Part shown: positions 18,727 to 26,780 of the stretch, piece after piece
Numbering within the stretch: the stretch's first letter is position 1
Layout of the letters: the number at the start of each line of letters is the position of its first letter
From: Didemnitutus sp041906465
Lineage (GTDB): Bacteria > Verrucomicrobiota > Verrucomicrobiia > Opitutales > Opitutaceae
NCBI GenBank assembly: GCA_041906465.1
Contig: JAYRJE010000012.1
Location: 124,001-188,000 of the forward strand
DNA length: 64,000 nucleotides
Reading direction: 5' to 3'
Translations under genes and position numbers: made by a program
Notes under the pieces: generated by a model
Seen by the model: only the letters and a program-made list of their open reading frames with translations
Told to the model about the DNA's origin: nothing
The model's database searches: none

Positions 18727-19779
18727 TCAGGCTTCGAGCGTGTAGAGACGCACTTCGTTGAGCCCATGCGCCGCGACGTAGAGCAGCGCGCGCCGTGAAT
18801 CCACGGCGACCACGTTGATCTGCGACGGACCGATGCCTTCGTCGATGATCTGATAATTCCGATCGAAGCCGCCGCGGCCGTCCGGACGATACAGCCGCAA
18901 CTCGCGCCGATCGCGCCGGCTGCCCGCGAGCAAGGCCGGGCCGCCGAGCAAATTGCCCGCCCACACAATGTGGCCGAACGAAAGGTCGTCGTGGATCAGC
19001 GTCCGCTGCCAACCCGCGGCGTGTTTCTTGTGCACCGCCAGCTCGTGACCATGAAACGGGCTGATGGAAAAAATCTCCGGTTCACCATCGGCATCCCAAT
19101 CGAAGGCGACGGCATCGCTGTTCTCCGCGTTGCTGATGGTTTCGAGCGGCCATTCGCCCGCGGGATCGGCGGGCAGCGGCATGAAAAACAAACCCTCCAT
19201 CGCCGAAAGCAGATAGCCCGGACGCCGCTCACGGCCCAACTCGGCGTAGTCCATGCCGTGATTCTTATTCAGCCCGCGCACGATTTGCCGCGTGGGCCAA
19301 GGTTGCGTGGGATCGGCCGGCGCCTCCGCCAAATGAATGCCGCCCGGTTGCGCCCAGTCATCCTTGTCCGCCTTCGCCGCGCACAACGTCGAGATCAGGA
19401 GAAATTGTCGGCCTTGATGCGCGCCCAAGGTCACCCGATGCGTGAACGGCATCGGGGTGATCAACGTGGAAGCCGGACACTCGGGTCCGTCGAGCGGATA
19501 GAGACGGACCGACGCTTCGGCGCCGTTGAAGCCCGGCTTGAACATATTCGCTGCCACGACGAACCGCCGACCGCCGTGGAAAAACGGACAGATGCTGATG
19601 TAACCGCCTGGACTCTGCGCGATGACCTTCGGCTCAAAATTCGGCGCGTCGAAAAACAGCAGGCGATCCTCTCCTTCGCTTCCCGCCAGAAACGCCGGCG
19701 GCTGACCGGCGACCGCCGGCAACACGGAAATACTGTAGCCCCGCTCGAGCTGGGCGAGAGTGCGATGGGTGATCTTCAT
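18727..19779 (-). CDS. FG-GAP/VCBS-like beta-propeller protein
   Basis: A 350-aa protein without an obvious signal peptide. Repeated blocks such as FDWDADGEPEIFSIS, GRGGFDRNYQIIDEG and repeated RLY strands suggest an FG-GAP/VCBS-type beta-propeller. No catalytic motif is seen. It is the first gene of a two-gene minus-strand unit with the LamG protein and is divergent from the TIM-barrel isomerase. A structural or ligand-binding role in the same glycan pathway is likely but unproven. Confidence 0.6.
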   Translation of the reverse strand: MKITHRTLAQLERGYSISVLPAVAGQPPAFLAGSEGEDRLLFFDAPNFEPKVIAQSPGGYISICPFFHGGRRFVVAANMFKPGFNGAEASVRLYPLDGPECPASTLITPMPFTHRVTLGAHQGRQFLLISTLCAAKADKDDWAQPGGIHLAEAPADPTQPWPTRQIVRGLNKNHGMDYAELGRERRPGYLLSAMEGLFFMPLPADPAGEWPLETISNAENSDAVAFDWDADGEPEIFSISPFHGHELAVHKKHAAGWQRTLIHDDLSFGHIVWAGNLLGGPALLAGSRRDRRELRLYRPDGRGGFDRNYQIIDEGIGPSQINVVAVDSRRALLYVAAHGLNEVRLYTLEA

Positions 19780-19976
19780 GGGCGCAACGAAACAGCGGTC
19801 CGGCTGGCTTGAATTTAGACTTGAAAGAAGAAACTCCGTTCCTTACTTCACCTTTTAATTTCATTCGAATATCCGCAAGCCAATTTATATCGCAAAACGC
19901 TCTCCGTCGTTAGTTTCAGAAATAGCACGCCACAGAAATAGACAGAGTCGATTCGCTCTATTTCATGATTTAATCT
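19780..19976. promoter_or_regulatory. Divergent promoter region with GAAATAG inverted repeat
   Basis: An AT-rich spacer of about 200 bases between divergent genes. GAAATAG at 19935-19941 and CTATTTC at 19958-19964 form a 7-bp inverted repeat ending 12 nt before the ATG of the isomerase. The half site matches GAAATAG at 8291-8297 upstream of the other divergent pair, so both may be bound by the same regulator. Confidence 0.5.
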
Positions 19977-20921
19977 ATGTCTAATTTCACTTCGTTCCCC
20001 TCTCTCGCGCAAGTCTGCCAGCCCGGCGCCGTCATCTCGAACGCGTGGCCGCAATCGCGCGCCACCGAAGGCGCGACCCTCGGCGCAATCGAGCAAGTTC
20101 TCGCGCAATTCCCGTTCTTCGAAGCGTTCCAAACGGTGGACATCCCGTTCGCCGCGGAGCGCCGCGCCGTGCGCCGCCTGCTCGGCGATCGCGGCATTCC
20201 CCACACCTACACGCTCACGCGCGTGCTCGGTGACCGCAAAGCGAACCTCTCCTCGCTCGACGCCGCGAATCGACAGCTCGCCGTCGAAACCGTCATCGCG
20301 CAATTCGCCGACGCCGACGAAGCCGGCGCCACCACCGTCGCCGTCATCAGCGGCAATCGCCCCGCCGATCCCGCTCGCCGCGGCGAAGCGCTCCGCGCGC
20401 TCGAAGATTCGCTCGAACAACTCGCCACCGCGATCGCCCGGCATCCGCGGCTCGAGTTGCTCATCGAGCCGCTCGACTACGAAGCGCACAAGCGAAACAC
20501 CTTGGGGACGACCGCCGAAGCGGTCGCGATTTGCCAGCGCCTCGCAGCGAAGCAGCTCCGCCTCGCGCTCTGTCTCGACACCGCGCACCTCATCTTGAAC
20601 GACGAAGACACCGTCGCCGCCGTGGCCGCCGCGCGGGAATTCATCACAGAGTTCCATTTCTGCAATCCGGTCACGGATCGCGCTTCGCCGACCTTCGGCG
20701 ATCAGCACATTCCGTTCGGCGCGCCGGGCGTCGTGGGTTTCGACGAGATCGCGGCCTTCATGTCCGGAATGCGGCAGATCGGCTATCTCGCGCCCGCGGT
20801 CCGTCCGCGCGTCTATTGCGAAGTCCTGCAATCCGGAGCGACGACGCCGCTTGAGGTGATCGCGCATTGCCAGGAAGCGCTGCTCACCGCGTGGGACCGC
20901 GCGAACGCGCCGACACTCTGA
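19977..20921 (+). CDS. Sugar phosphate isomerase/epimerase-like TIM-barrel protein
   Basis: A 314-aa protein of the xylose-isomerase-like TIM-barrel (AP endonuclease 2) superfamily. LELLIEPLDYEAHK carries the metal-binding glutamate of strand 5, LALCLDTAHLIL the aspartate/histidine pair, and EFHFCNP and DQHIPFGAPGVVGFDEI the later metal ligands. Members isomerise or epimerise free sugars or sugar acids with a divalent metal. It is divergent from the VCBS-like gene and lies near a second SSS transporter, which suggests work on the imported sugar. The substrate is unknown. Confidence 0.8.
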   Translation: MSNFTSFPSLAQVCQPGAVISNAWPQSRATEGATLGAIEQVLAQFPFFEAFQTVDIPFAAERRAVRRLLGDRGIPHTYTLTRVLGDRKANLSSLDAANRQLAVETVIAQFADADEAGATTVAVISGNRPADPARRGEALRALEDSLEQLATAIARHPRLELLIEPLDYEAHKRNTLGTTAEAVAICQRLAAKQLRLALCLDTAHLILNDEDTVAAVAAAREFITEFHFCNPVTDRASPTFGDQHIPFGAPGVVGFDEIAAFMSGMRQIGYLAPAVRPRVYCEVLQSGATTPLEVIAHCQEALLTAWDRANAPTL

Positions 20922-21019
20922 TTCGGAACGCCGAGTGTGCCGTCGTGACTCGCATCGGCGCGCTCGTTGCCGATGTAGCGCAGCGGTTCCGCGCGCTCCG
21001 GCGAGAAAACGGCGCTCGC

Positions 21020-21466
21020 TCAAACTGCCGTCGCCGGAGCAGCCGCAGGCGGCTGGGCGGTTTGCAGACCGACGAGACGCCACTGCGCGTCCTCGCAACG
21101 CCACACGGCAAAAAACAGCAGCTGCTGTTCGGCCCATTTGCCGCTGCCCAATTTATGTTGATCGATGCGCCCCGAAAGGAGGACGACGCCATTATGCAGA
21201 TCCACCGCGCGCAGATCCGTGGTCTCGAAGCGCCGGTAAGCGCTCCGGCCCTCCGCGAGCGCGGCGAGAGTGTCGGCCTTGCGCTCCTGCTTGCCGTTGC
21301 TGTGCACGTAGTGGAGATCGTCGGACAAGACCGCCGCCAACGCCTGCGGATCGTTCCGGCGCAGCGCCGCACCGCGCGCCGCCTCCGCCGCCAACGCCCC
21401 CGCGACCGCGGCCGACAAGGGACTGGAATTCGAAATCACGGCCTGAGATGAAGCGACAGTTGTCAT
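21020..21466 (-). CDS. NTF2-like (DUF4440/SnoaL-type) protein
   Basis: About 148 aa from ATG 21466. An upstream ATG at 21517 would overlap the perfect palindrome at 21516-21533 and is less likely. ALRRNDPQALAAVLSDDLHYVHSNG, the central GVVLLSGRIDQHK strand and AQWRLVGLQTAQP at the end fit the cone-shaped NTF2-like fold of DUF4440 proteins, which serve as small enzymes, dehydratases or binding proteins. It is divergent from the second SSS transporter. No catalytic role can be assigned. Confidence 0.7.
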   Translation of the reverse strand: MTTVASSQAVISNSSPLSAAVAGALAAEAARGAALRRNDPQALAAVLSDDLHYVHSNGKQERKADTLAALAEGRSAYRRFETTDLRAVDLHNGVVLLSGRIDQHKLGSGKWAEQQLLFFAVWRCEDAQWRLVGLQTAQPPAAAPATAV

Positions 21467-21515
21467 GCGCGTGAAGGCTCGCTGTCCCGGGCGCGCGAAA
21501 TCGATTCTGAAATAC

Positions 21516-21533
21516 ATGAAAATATATTTTCAT
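21516..21533. promoter_or_regulatory. 18-bp perfect palindrome, candidate operator
   Basis: The sequence ATGAAAATATATTTTCAT is its own reverse complement. It lies in the AT-rich divergent spacer between the NTF2-like gene and the second transporter (about 108 nt before the latter's ATG), a typical place for an operator of a dimeric repressor. A related ATTTCATGAA follows at 21539-21548. Confidence 0.5.
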
Positions 21534-21640
21534 CTTCAATTTCATGAACTATACGTCGCAACTTGTTTTTCTCCAAAAAGAAATTTGACTTCCGATTTTT
21601 GATATAGTGTCTGAAATAACTCCCAAAACCCCTCTTCTTC

Positions 21641-23188
21641 ATGAATGCTCTACGTTGGTTGGATCTCGTTGTCATCGCCGTTTACATGCTGGCGATGCTG
21701 CTCATCGGTCGCTCGTTTGCGCGAAAACAAACCTCCACCGAGGCCTACTTCGTCGCGGGCCGGTCGATTCCGCACTGGGCGATGGGTGTGTCCATCTACG
21801 CGACGCTGATCACCAGCATCACCTTCATCGCCTATCCGGGTTCCGCGTATGCCGGCAACTGGTCGGAACTGGTGCCCGGTTTCATGGTGGTGGGAGTGCT
21901 GATTCTGGTCGGCACGGTGATCATCCCGTTTTTCCGCCATGCGATCGGCATGAGCGTGTATGAGTATTTCGAAAAACGTTTCGGCTACGGCGCGCGTGCC
22001 TACAGCGCGTTCGCGTTCGCGATGGGGCACTTCTCCAAGATGGGTTTCGTGTTCTACACGCTGTCCCTGACCGTGAGCAGCATGACCGGATGGAACATCT
22101 ACCTCGTCATGATCGTCACGGGCGCCGTCACGATCTACTATACCGTCATTGGCGGCATGGAGGCGGTGATCTGGACCGACGTGATTCAAGGGTTCATCAA
22201 GGTATTTGGCATCATCGTCGTCTTGGGCTGGCTGATCGTGAAGATGCCCGGCGGCATTGGCGCCGCGTTCGAATTGGCCAGCGAGCACAACAAATTTAGT
22301 CTCGGGAACCTGAACTTCAATCTGACGGAGAAGACCAGCATCCTCGTGATGTCGCTCTACGGATTTTTCTTTTATCTCCAGAAATACACGGCCGACCAAA
22401 CCCTCGTGCAGCGCTACCTGATCGCCAACAGTGATCGCAATGCGCTCAAAGGCGTCGCCCTCGGTGCGCTGCTGTGCGTGCCCGCGTGGATGTTCTTCAT
22501 GCTCATCGGCACCCTCGTTTGGGCCTATTATCGCCTGTCGGGCGAAGTGCTCCCGGCGTTCGTGGATAAGCCAGACAAGATTTTCCCGTATTTCCTCACG
22601 ACTCACATCCCGCCGGGTCTCGCGGGCTTGTTCATGGCGGCGCTTTTCTCGGCCGCCATGTCGATGCTTTCTTCCGACCTGAACTGCCTTTCGGTCGTCG
22701 GTGTCGAAGACTACTACCGCAAAGCCCGGCCGCAGAGTTCTGACAAGCATCTGCTCTGGGTCGGCAAGCTCATCGTCGGTATTTGCGGCGCGCTCGCGGT
22801 GCTCGTGGCCGTCATCATCGCATGGAAATCGGAACGCGTGCTCTCCTTCTGGTTCACGACGTCCTCGATCGTCGGCGGCGGCCTCGCCGGCCTCTTCCTG
22901 CTCGCTTTCCTGAGTCCGCGGGCAAACCGCCAGGGCGCCGCCATCGGCATTGTTGCCTGTCTCATCTTCACCACGCTGGCCACATTGACCGCCGGCAAGG
23001 ATCGCGTGCTCGATCTCGGCGCGTTCAATTTCCCTTGGGCCACGGTCATGATCGGCGTTCTCGCTCATCTCGTGCTGCTGGTCTTCGGGTATCTCGGCAG
23101 CCTGTTCTTTGGTCGGGGCGCCGTGCAAAATCGCGCCATGACTATTTGGGGCTGGCTCGATCGCGTTCGCGCGGAGAAGAGCCAATAA
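21641..23188 (+). CDS. Sodium:solute symporter (SSS family)
   Basis: A 515-aa integral membrane transporter with about 13 hydrophobic segments; length and pattern fit the SSS family (sodium-coupled uptake of sugars, amino acids or organic acids). The AMSMLSSDLNCLSVVG stretch near residue 340 corresponds to the sodium-site helix, and YTADQTLVQRYLIA near 245 matches the equivalent region of the fused transporter at 1475-4402. Unlike that protein it ends normally (DRVRAEKSQ) with no extra domain. It is monocistronic, with a hairpin terminator just after the stop. The solute is probably a sugar released by the surrounding enzymes. Confidence 0.9.
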   Translation: MNALRWLDLVVIAVYMLAMLLIGRSFARKQTSTEAYFVAGRSIPHWAMGVSIYATLITSITFIAYPGSAYAGNWSELVPGFMVVGVLILVGTVIIPFFRHAIGMSVYEYFEKRFGYGARAYSAFAFAMGHFSKMGFVFYTLSLTVSSMTGWNIYLVMIVTGAVTIYYTVIGGMEAVIWTDVIQGFIKVFGIIVVLGWLIVKMPGGIGAAFELASEHNKFSLGNLNFNLTEKTSILVMSLYGFFFYLQKYTADQTLVQRYLIANSDRNALKGVALGALLCVPAWMFFMLIGTLVWAYYRLSGEVLPAFVDKPDKIFPYFLTTHIPPGLAGLFMAALFSAAMSMLSSDLNCLSVVGVEDYYRKARPQSSDKHLLWVGKLIVGICGALAVLVAVIIAWKSERVLSFWFTTSSIVGGGLAGLFLLAFLSPRANRQGAAIGIVACLIFTTLATLTAGKDRVLDLGAFNFPWATVMIGVLAHLVLLVFGYLGSLFFGRGAVQNRAMTIWGWLDRVRAEKSQ

Positions 23189-23197
23189 ACCGCGCCT

Positions 23198-23236
23198 GAC
23201 CGCAGCGCACGTTCACAGCGCTGCGGTCGTTTCGTT
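23198..23236 (+). terminator. Hairpin terminator after SSS gene
   Basis: An 11-bp perfect stem (GACCGCAGCGC / GCGCTGCGGTC) with a 9-nt loop starts 10 nt after the transporter stop and is followed by GTTTCGTT, a weak T-rich tail. Confidence 0.65.
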
Positions 23237-23295
23237 CCCGGCGCAAAATCGGTTCGCCCGGCTGGCTGGGTTCACCTTTCTTTGGCGCCAACGAC

Positions 23296-23946
23296 ATGAA
23301 GCCGTCCAGCGCCTCCGCGGAGCCTCTCCCTCTGTTTCTGGCGGACGATCACAAGATCATCCGCGACGGTCTCAAGGCGCTGATCGAAAAAGCCGGCGGC
23401 TTCCGCCTCGTCGGCGAAGCCGCGGATGGCCGCGCCCTGGTCGAAAAAGTCCTCACGCTGCAACCCGCACTGGTCGTCACCGACTTGGCGATGAGCGAGT
23501 TGAACGGCATCGAAGCCACCCGGCAGCTCCGCGCGGCCGGCTTTGGCGGCATCATCATCATGCTTTCGATGCACGACGAGCGGCGCTATGTCTCGGAAGC
23601 TCTCGCCGCCGGAGTCAACGGCTACGTGCACAAGGATCATGCCTTCGAGCAAATCCTCGCCGCGATCACGGCGGCGCGCACGGGCGAAATCTGGCTCAGC
23701 CCCCAATTGCAACGCCTCGCCGGCGACGGCCGCCTCAGCCCGCTGAGCGAACTCCTCTCGACGCGCGAGCGCGAGGTCATGCAACTCTTCGCCGAAGGCC
23801 ACGGCACCAAGGAAATCGCCGCGCTCCTGCATCTCAGCCCGAAGACCGTCGAAGCGCATCGGCTCAATCTGTTCGCCAAACTCGGCGTGAACAACGTCAT
23901 CGAGCTGACGCACATCGCGATCAAAGAAGGCATCGTTCACCTCTGA
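23296..23946 (+). CDS. NarL/LuxR-type response regulator
   Basis: A 216-aa two-domain regulator. The receiver domain has the acidic pair in FLADDHKII, the phospho-acceptor aspartate in VVTDLAM (about residue 62), MLSMHDE and a conserved lysine in VHKDHAFE. The C-terminal domain is a LuxR-type helix-turn-helix (LSTREREVMQLFAEGHGTKE, then HLSPKTVEAHR). It should bind DNA when phosphorylated by a histidine kinase, which is not encoded nearby. The next gene remnant downstream is the split chemotaxis receptor. Confidence 0.93.
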   Translation: MKPSSASAEPLPLFLADDHKIIRDGLKALIEKAGGFRLVGEAADGRALVEKVLTLQPALVVTDLAMSELNGIEATRQLRAAGFGGIIIMLSMHDERRYVSEALAAGVNGYVHKDHAFEQILAAITAARTGEIWLSPQLQRLAGDGRLSPLSELLSTREREVMQLFAEGHGTKEIAALLHLSPKTVEAHRLNLFAKLGVNNVIELTHIAIKEGIVHL

Positions 23947-24150
23947 TACCAATCGCCGCTCGCGCATACACCTTGTCGTCGCGAGGTGGGCGCCGCGCGC
24001 CGTGGCGATCCTGTCCCACGGCAAGGCTCGGGATCGCGAGCGAGCTTGTCGAACGGCTGGATTGCTTCGTCGCTTCGCTCCGCGCCATGACAGAAACGCG
24101 CGAGGCGATTGCCCGCGATTGGCGCGAATTCCCGCGATTGACCCTAGAGC
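23947..24150. repeat. Intergenic dispersed-repeat-like segment
   Basis: Two hundred bases without a gene. The stretch around 24000-24095 (GATTGCTTCGTCGCTTCGCTCC and neighbours) has the look of widespread GC-rich intergenic repeats, and 24100-24140 holds alternating CGCGAATT/CGCGATT words that recall the repeats at 41224-41650. It directly abuts the receptor fragment, so an insertion or deletion here probably removed the receptor's 5' part. Confidence 0.4.
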
Positions 24151-24360
24151 TTCACGATCATCCGTGGCACCAATCGCATTCTCAACACCATCGGCTCCCA
24201 ACTCGACGCCGGCGCCGAGCAAACCGCCGCCGGTCAGGTTTCCGCCGCCAGCCAGACGCTCGCCCAAGGCTCCAGCGAGCAAGCCGCCTCGCTCGAGGAA
24301 ACCAGCGCCTCGCTCGCCGAAATCTCCAGCATGACGACGAAGAACGCCGAGTCGGCCAGA
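24151..24360 (+). pseudogene. Chemotaxis receptor (MCP), internal fragment left of island
   Basis: Seventy codons in frame from TTC 24151 to AGA 24360, then a TGA supplied by the inserted DNA. The translation shows the region after HAMP and the start of the methylated coiled coil: TIIRGTNRILNTIG, GQVSAASQTLAQGSSEQAAS, LEETSASLAEISSM and TTKNAESAR. There is no start codon and the sensor and membrane part is missing. The reading resumes at 40460 with SLAKSLANQTRQAAESG, the expected continuation of this helix. The gene was therefore cut by the island, and its 5' end was lost separately. Confidence 0.85.
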
Positions 24361-24361
24361 T
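24350..24361 (+). repeat. Candidate left attachment core of the MCP island
   Basis: AGTCGGCCAGAT at the left MCP junction resembles AGTCTCGCCAAAT at 40459-40471 on the right. The match is imperfect (about 10 of 13), as expected for a degenerate recombination core that preserved part of the MCP coding sequence. Confidence 0.35.
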
Positions 24362-24496
24362 GAGCCGCCGATTTCACCCGGATTCACAAACACGCGGTTG
24401 TGATTCACTTCTATACAGACACGCGGACGGTCGCACTGCATAGAACTAAACGCAAGTGAAGTTTCGTGTCACGCATGGTGTCAGGCAAAGGCACTT

Positions 24497-24919
24497 TCAC
24501 TTGGCGAAAACCAGCAGCATGTCGGCGGCGGTAGATTTGAGGAAATCCCAGCGCGCATTCATGAAACGGGGATTCTCGCGCGCGCAACCCATCAAGACGA
24601 AATGTTCGCCGCTGATCCCAGGCACTGCCATACAATGGTTGGTTGGCGTCTGCGTTTGAACGAAGCCGCAGAGGTATCGATTCCCAGCGAAGAAGGAACA
24701 AAGCTCCTTGGGGTCGTCGCTCTGAATAAATTTCCCAACGGGGAATTCGTTCATTTCCAAAACGCGCAACAACTCGCACCGGGAGAGCAGCCCAGGCTGT
24801 TTCTCCCAAGCCGGGTAATAAGGTTTGAACTTCTCGATTATGGCTTGCTGCGCCGTTGGCCTACCATGCTGGCCGAGCCACCACGCGATCGCGGTGATAC
24901 CGCAACACCACTCATTGTA
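24497..24919 (-). pseudogene. Papain-like cysteine peptidase fragment, 5' end lost at IS
   Basis: The reverse strand has a natural coding pattern for about 140 codons ending at TGA 24497. YNEWCCGITAIAWWLG fits the nucleophile helix of C39/papain-like peptidases (CG-I pattern), and TPTNHCMAVPG followed by FVLMGCARENPRF fits the histidine and asparagine region. The frame runs straight into the IS end, and the codons inside the IS are not native. Substrate and partner are unknown. A peptidase in an accessory island could be part of a defence, toxin or peptide-export locus. Confidence 0.5.
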
Positions 24920-26241
24920 GCAGGCTGCTGAAAAACGCCCTGTTTTGATATAGCTTTCTCCTTTTGGGTGATTTTCGGCGGCGGAGCGTGCTCTGCGGTG
25001 GCTCAATTCGCGCCGTTTTCGGCGCGGCCCGCGGCGCTTGGCGGCTGATTCGCGGTGTGCGGGCACACTGCGGCCGCGGCGGGCGTCACGCCCGCGCCAT
25101 TTTCGGTGGCGCGGTGAGCATGAGTTTGGCCATGCGCACGAGGTTCCAGGCGGCGACGACGTATTGGCCTTGGGCGTGGGTGCGTGCGACGCCGCGGTAG
25201 CGGCTTTTGCGGAAGCCGCCGGTGGTCTTGGCCCAGCCGAAGATCTCTTCGATGCGTTTGCGCAGTCGCTGGCTGACGGCGTGCGCGGCGGTGAGCAGCA
25301 CGTGGAGCGTCTGCTGGCGCTCCTTGCGGGCGCAGTGCGGCACGATGCCGCGCTCGCGCAATCCCTCGACGAACTCGCGGGTGTGGTAGCCTTTGTCGGC
25401 GCCGACGGTCTTCGGCTTGAAGCCGCGGTTGTGCAGCTCGGTCATCTGCTCGACGGCGACGGCGGATTCGGGCGCGCCGACGGCGGGTTTCACCTCGAAG
25501 AGCACGCACAAGCCGTGGCGGTTTTCCATCGTGGCGTGGCCGCCGAAGCACAGGCGCGCTTCCTTGCCGTCGCCCTTGCGCACGAGCTTCGCCTCGGGAT
25601 CGGTCGTGGAGGCGTGGGTGTCGTTGGTGCGCCGCTGGCCCTTGAAGTCGGTCCAGCCGTTGCCGGAGCCGGGGCCTTGGTCGGTGCCCTTCGGCTGGAA
25701 GCTCTTCAGCGAGGCCCAAGCTTCGATCAGCGTGCCGTCGACCGAGAAGTGATCGTCCGAGACCCAGCCGTGGCGGCGCGCCAGTTGCACCACCTCCGAG
25801 AAGAACAGGTCCGCCACTTCGTGCCCGAGCAGCCGCTGCTGGTTCTTGCTGAAGGTGGAGGCGTCGAACACCGCCTCATCCAACGGCTGGTCCACGAACC
25901 AGCGGAACATCAGGTCGGTCTGCATCCGCGCGCACAGCTGCCGGTCCGAGCGCACGGTGTAGAGCGCTTGCAGCACCTTCGCCTTCAACAGCGTCTCCGG
26001 CGGGATCGAGGGCGCCCCCTTCGCCGCGTAGACCTCGTCGAAGTGCCCGCTCATCTCTCGCAACACCGCGTCGCACATCCGCTTGATCGCACGGATCGGA
26101 TGATCCGCTGCGATCATCGTCTCCACGTTGATCAGACTTACGAAACTGGGTTGAGAGGGAACGTCGCCACGCATCTTGCCTGCTTCGACGCACTTCTCAC
26201 GCCAGTCGTTCAACCAACGAGGGAGTTTTTCAGCAGCCTGC
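24920..26241. mobile_element. IS5-like insertion sequence, 1322 bp
   Basis: Terminal inverted repeats of 17 bp, GCAGGCTGCTGAAAAAC at 24920-24936 and its reverse complement at 26225-26241, with partial matching beyond. The single transposase gene lies within them. A possible TA duplication flanks the ends, but the flanking genes do not make one intact gene when the IS is removed, so a rearrangement accompanied insertion. Confidence 0.88.
25086..26213 (-). CDS. IS5-family DDE transposase
   Basis: A 375-aa transposase, full length for IS5-type elements. N-terminal PIRAIKRMCDAVLREMSGHF and LLKAKVLQALYTVRSDRQL are typical of the IS5/IS1182-like group. The catalytic triad is D159 (FSVDGT), D273 (GADKGYHT) and E322 in the R-x3-E-x6-K block (RKRIEEIFGWAK). 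The gene appears intact and the inverted repeats are perfect, so the IS may still be active. Confidence 0.93.
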   Translation of the reverse strand: MNDWREKCVEAGKMRGDVPSQPSFVSLINVETMIAADHPIRAIKRMCDAVLREMSGHFDEVYAAKGAPSIPPETLLKAKVLQALYTVRSDRQLCARMQTDLMFRWFVDQPLDEAVFDASTFSKNQQRLLGHEVADLFFSEVVQLARRHGWVSDDHFSVDGTLIEAWASLKSFQPKGTDQGPGSGNGWTDFKGQRRTNDTHASTTDPEAKLVRKGDGKEARLCFGGHATMENRHGLCVLFEVKPAVGAPESAVAVEQMTELHNRGFKPKTVGADKGYHTREFVEGLRERGIVPHCARKERQQTLHVLLTAAHAVSQRLRKRIEEIFGWAKTTGGFRKSRYRGVARTHAQGQYVVAAWNLVRMAKLMLTAPPKMARA

Positions 26242-26594
26242 TAACGTGGCCCAATCTCGAGCTGAAGCCGTCGCAAGCGCCCGAACGAATGCTGACGCTG
26301 GCGCCGCACGCCGCGACGCGGGACGCGATCATGCGAGCGTTGCAGGAAGTGGAGAAGCGCGAGCCAAAGCTTGAGAACCAGAGGACGCCTAAAATCGCGA
26401 TCAAGCCGAACACACCGCTTCGCAGTATCTTCAAGCAGATGGCCAATATTCCGATGACGGTATTCAGCCTCACGGACGGGGACGATCCAGACTCTACGAT
26501 CTTTTTTATCCGGACTGCGTTTACGCTTTCGGAGCTTCACAAAGAGCTGCCGAAAGTGCTCGTCACCGACGGGGCACCACCCGACCAAAACTAG
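26242..26594 (+). pseudogene. 3' fragment of an unknown plus-strand gene
   Basis: Right of the IS, the plus strand keeps a GC-rich third codon position over about 117 codons ending at 26594 (RTPKIAIKPNTPLRSIFKQM, then PMTVFSLTDGDDPDST, FTLSELHKELPKVLV). The start is missing: the frame enters the IS. The family is not recognised. It cannot be the other half of the peptidase left of the IS, which is on the opposite strand. Confidence 0.5.
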
Positions 26595-26780
26595 CGGAAT
26601 GTATTAAGCGCGCTGTGCTCACGACCTAAAACATCGAGCGGTCGCGCAAGCGCTGCCTTTTGAGCGGGCTCCGCTCCGCGACGCACCACGTGAGGCTCCG
26701 ACGCTCCCGCGCGCTGGAATCGCGCCTCGTCTCGGTCGCGCCGCCGTTGCGTTTGAGCGCGTCCTCCCGACACTGCTGCC

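Noticed and set aside
16239..18968. The longer 909-aa reading of the LamG protein
   Set aside because: The first 92 residues lack any signal and overlap the upstream gene antisense-like; the start at 18692 gives a normal signal peptide.
23973..24443. A 156-codon ORF over the MCP fragment
   Set aside because: A different frame gives the clear MCP helix at 24151-24360.
24918..26243. A TA target duplication flanking the IS
   Set aside because: Only two bases and not supported by restoration of an intact gene when the IS is removed.
25038..26594. A 518-codon plus-strand frame across the IS
   Set aside because: Most of it is antisense to the transposase; only the part right of the IS (26242-26594) has real coding character.
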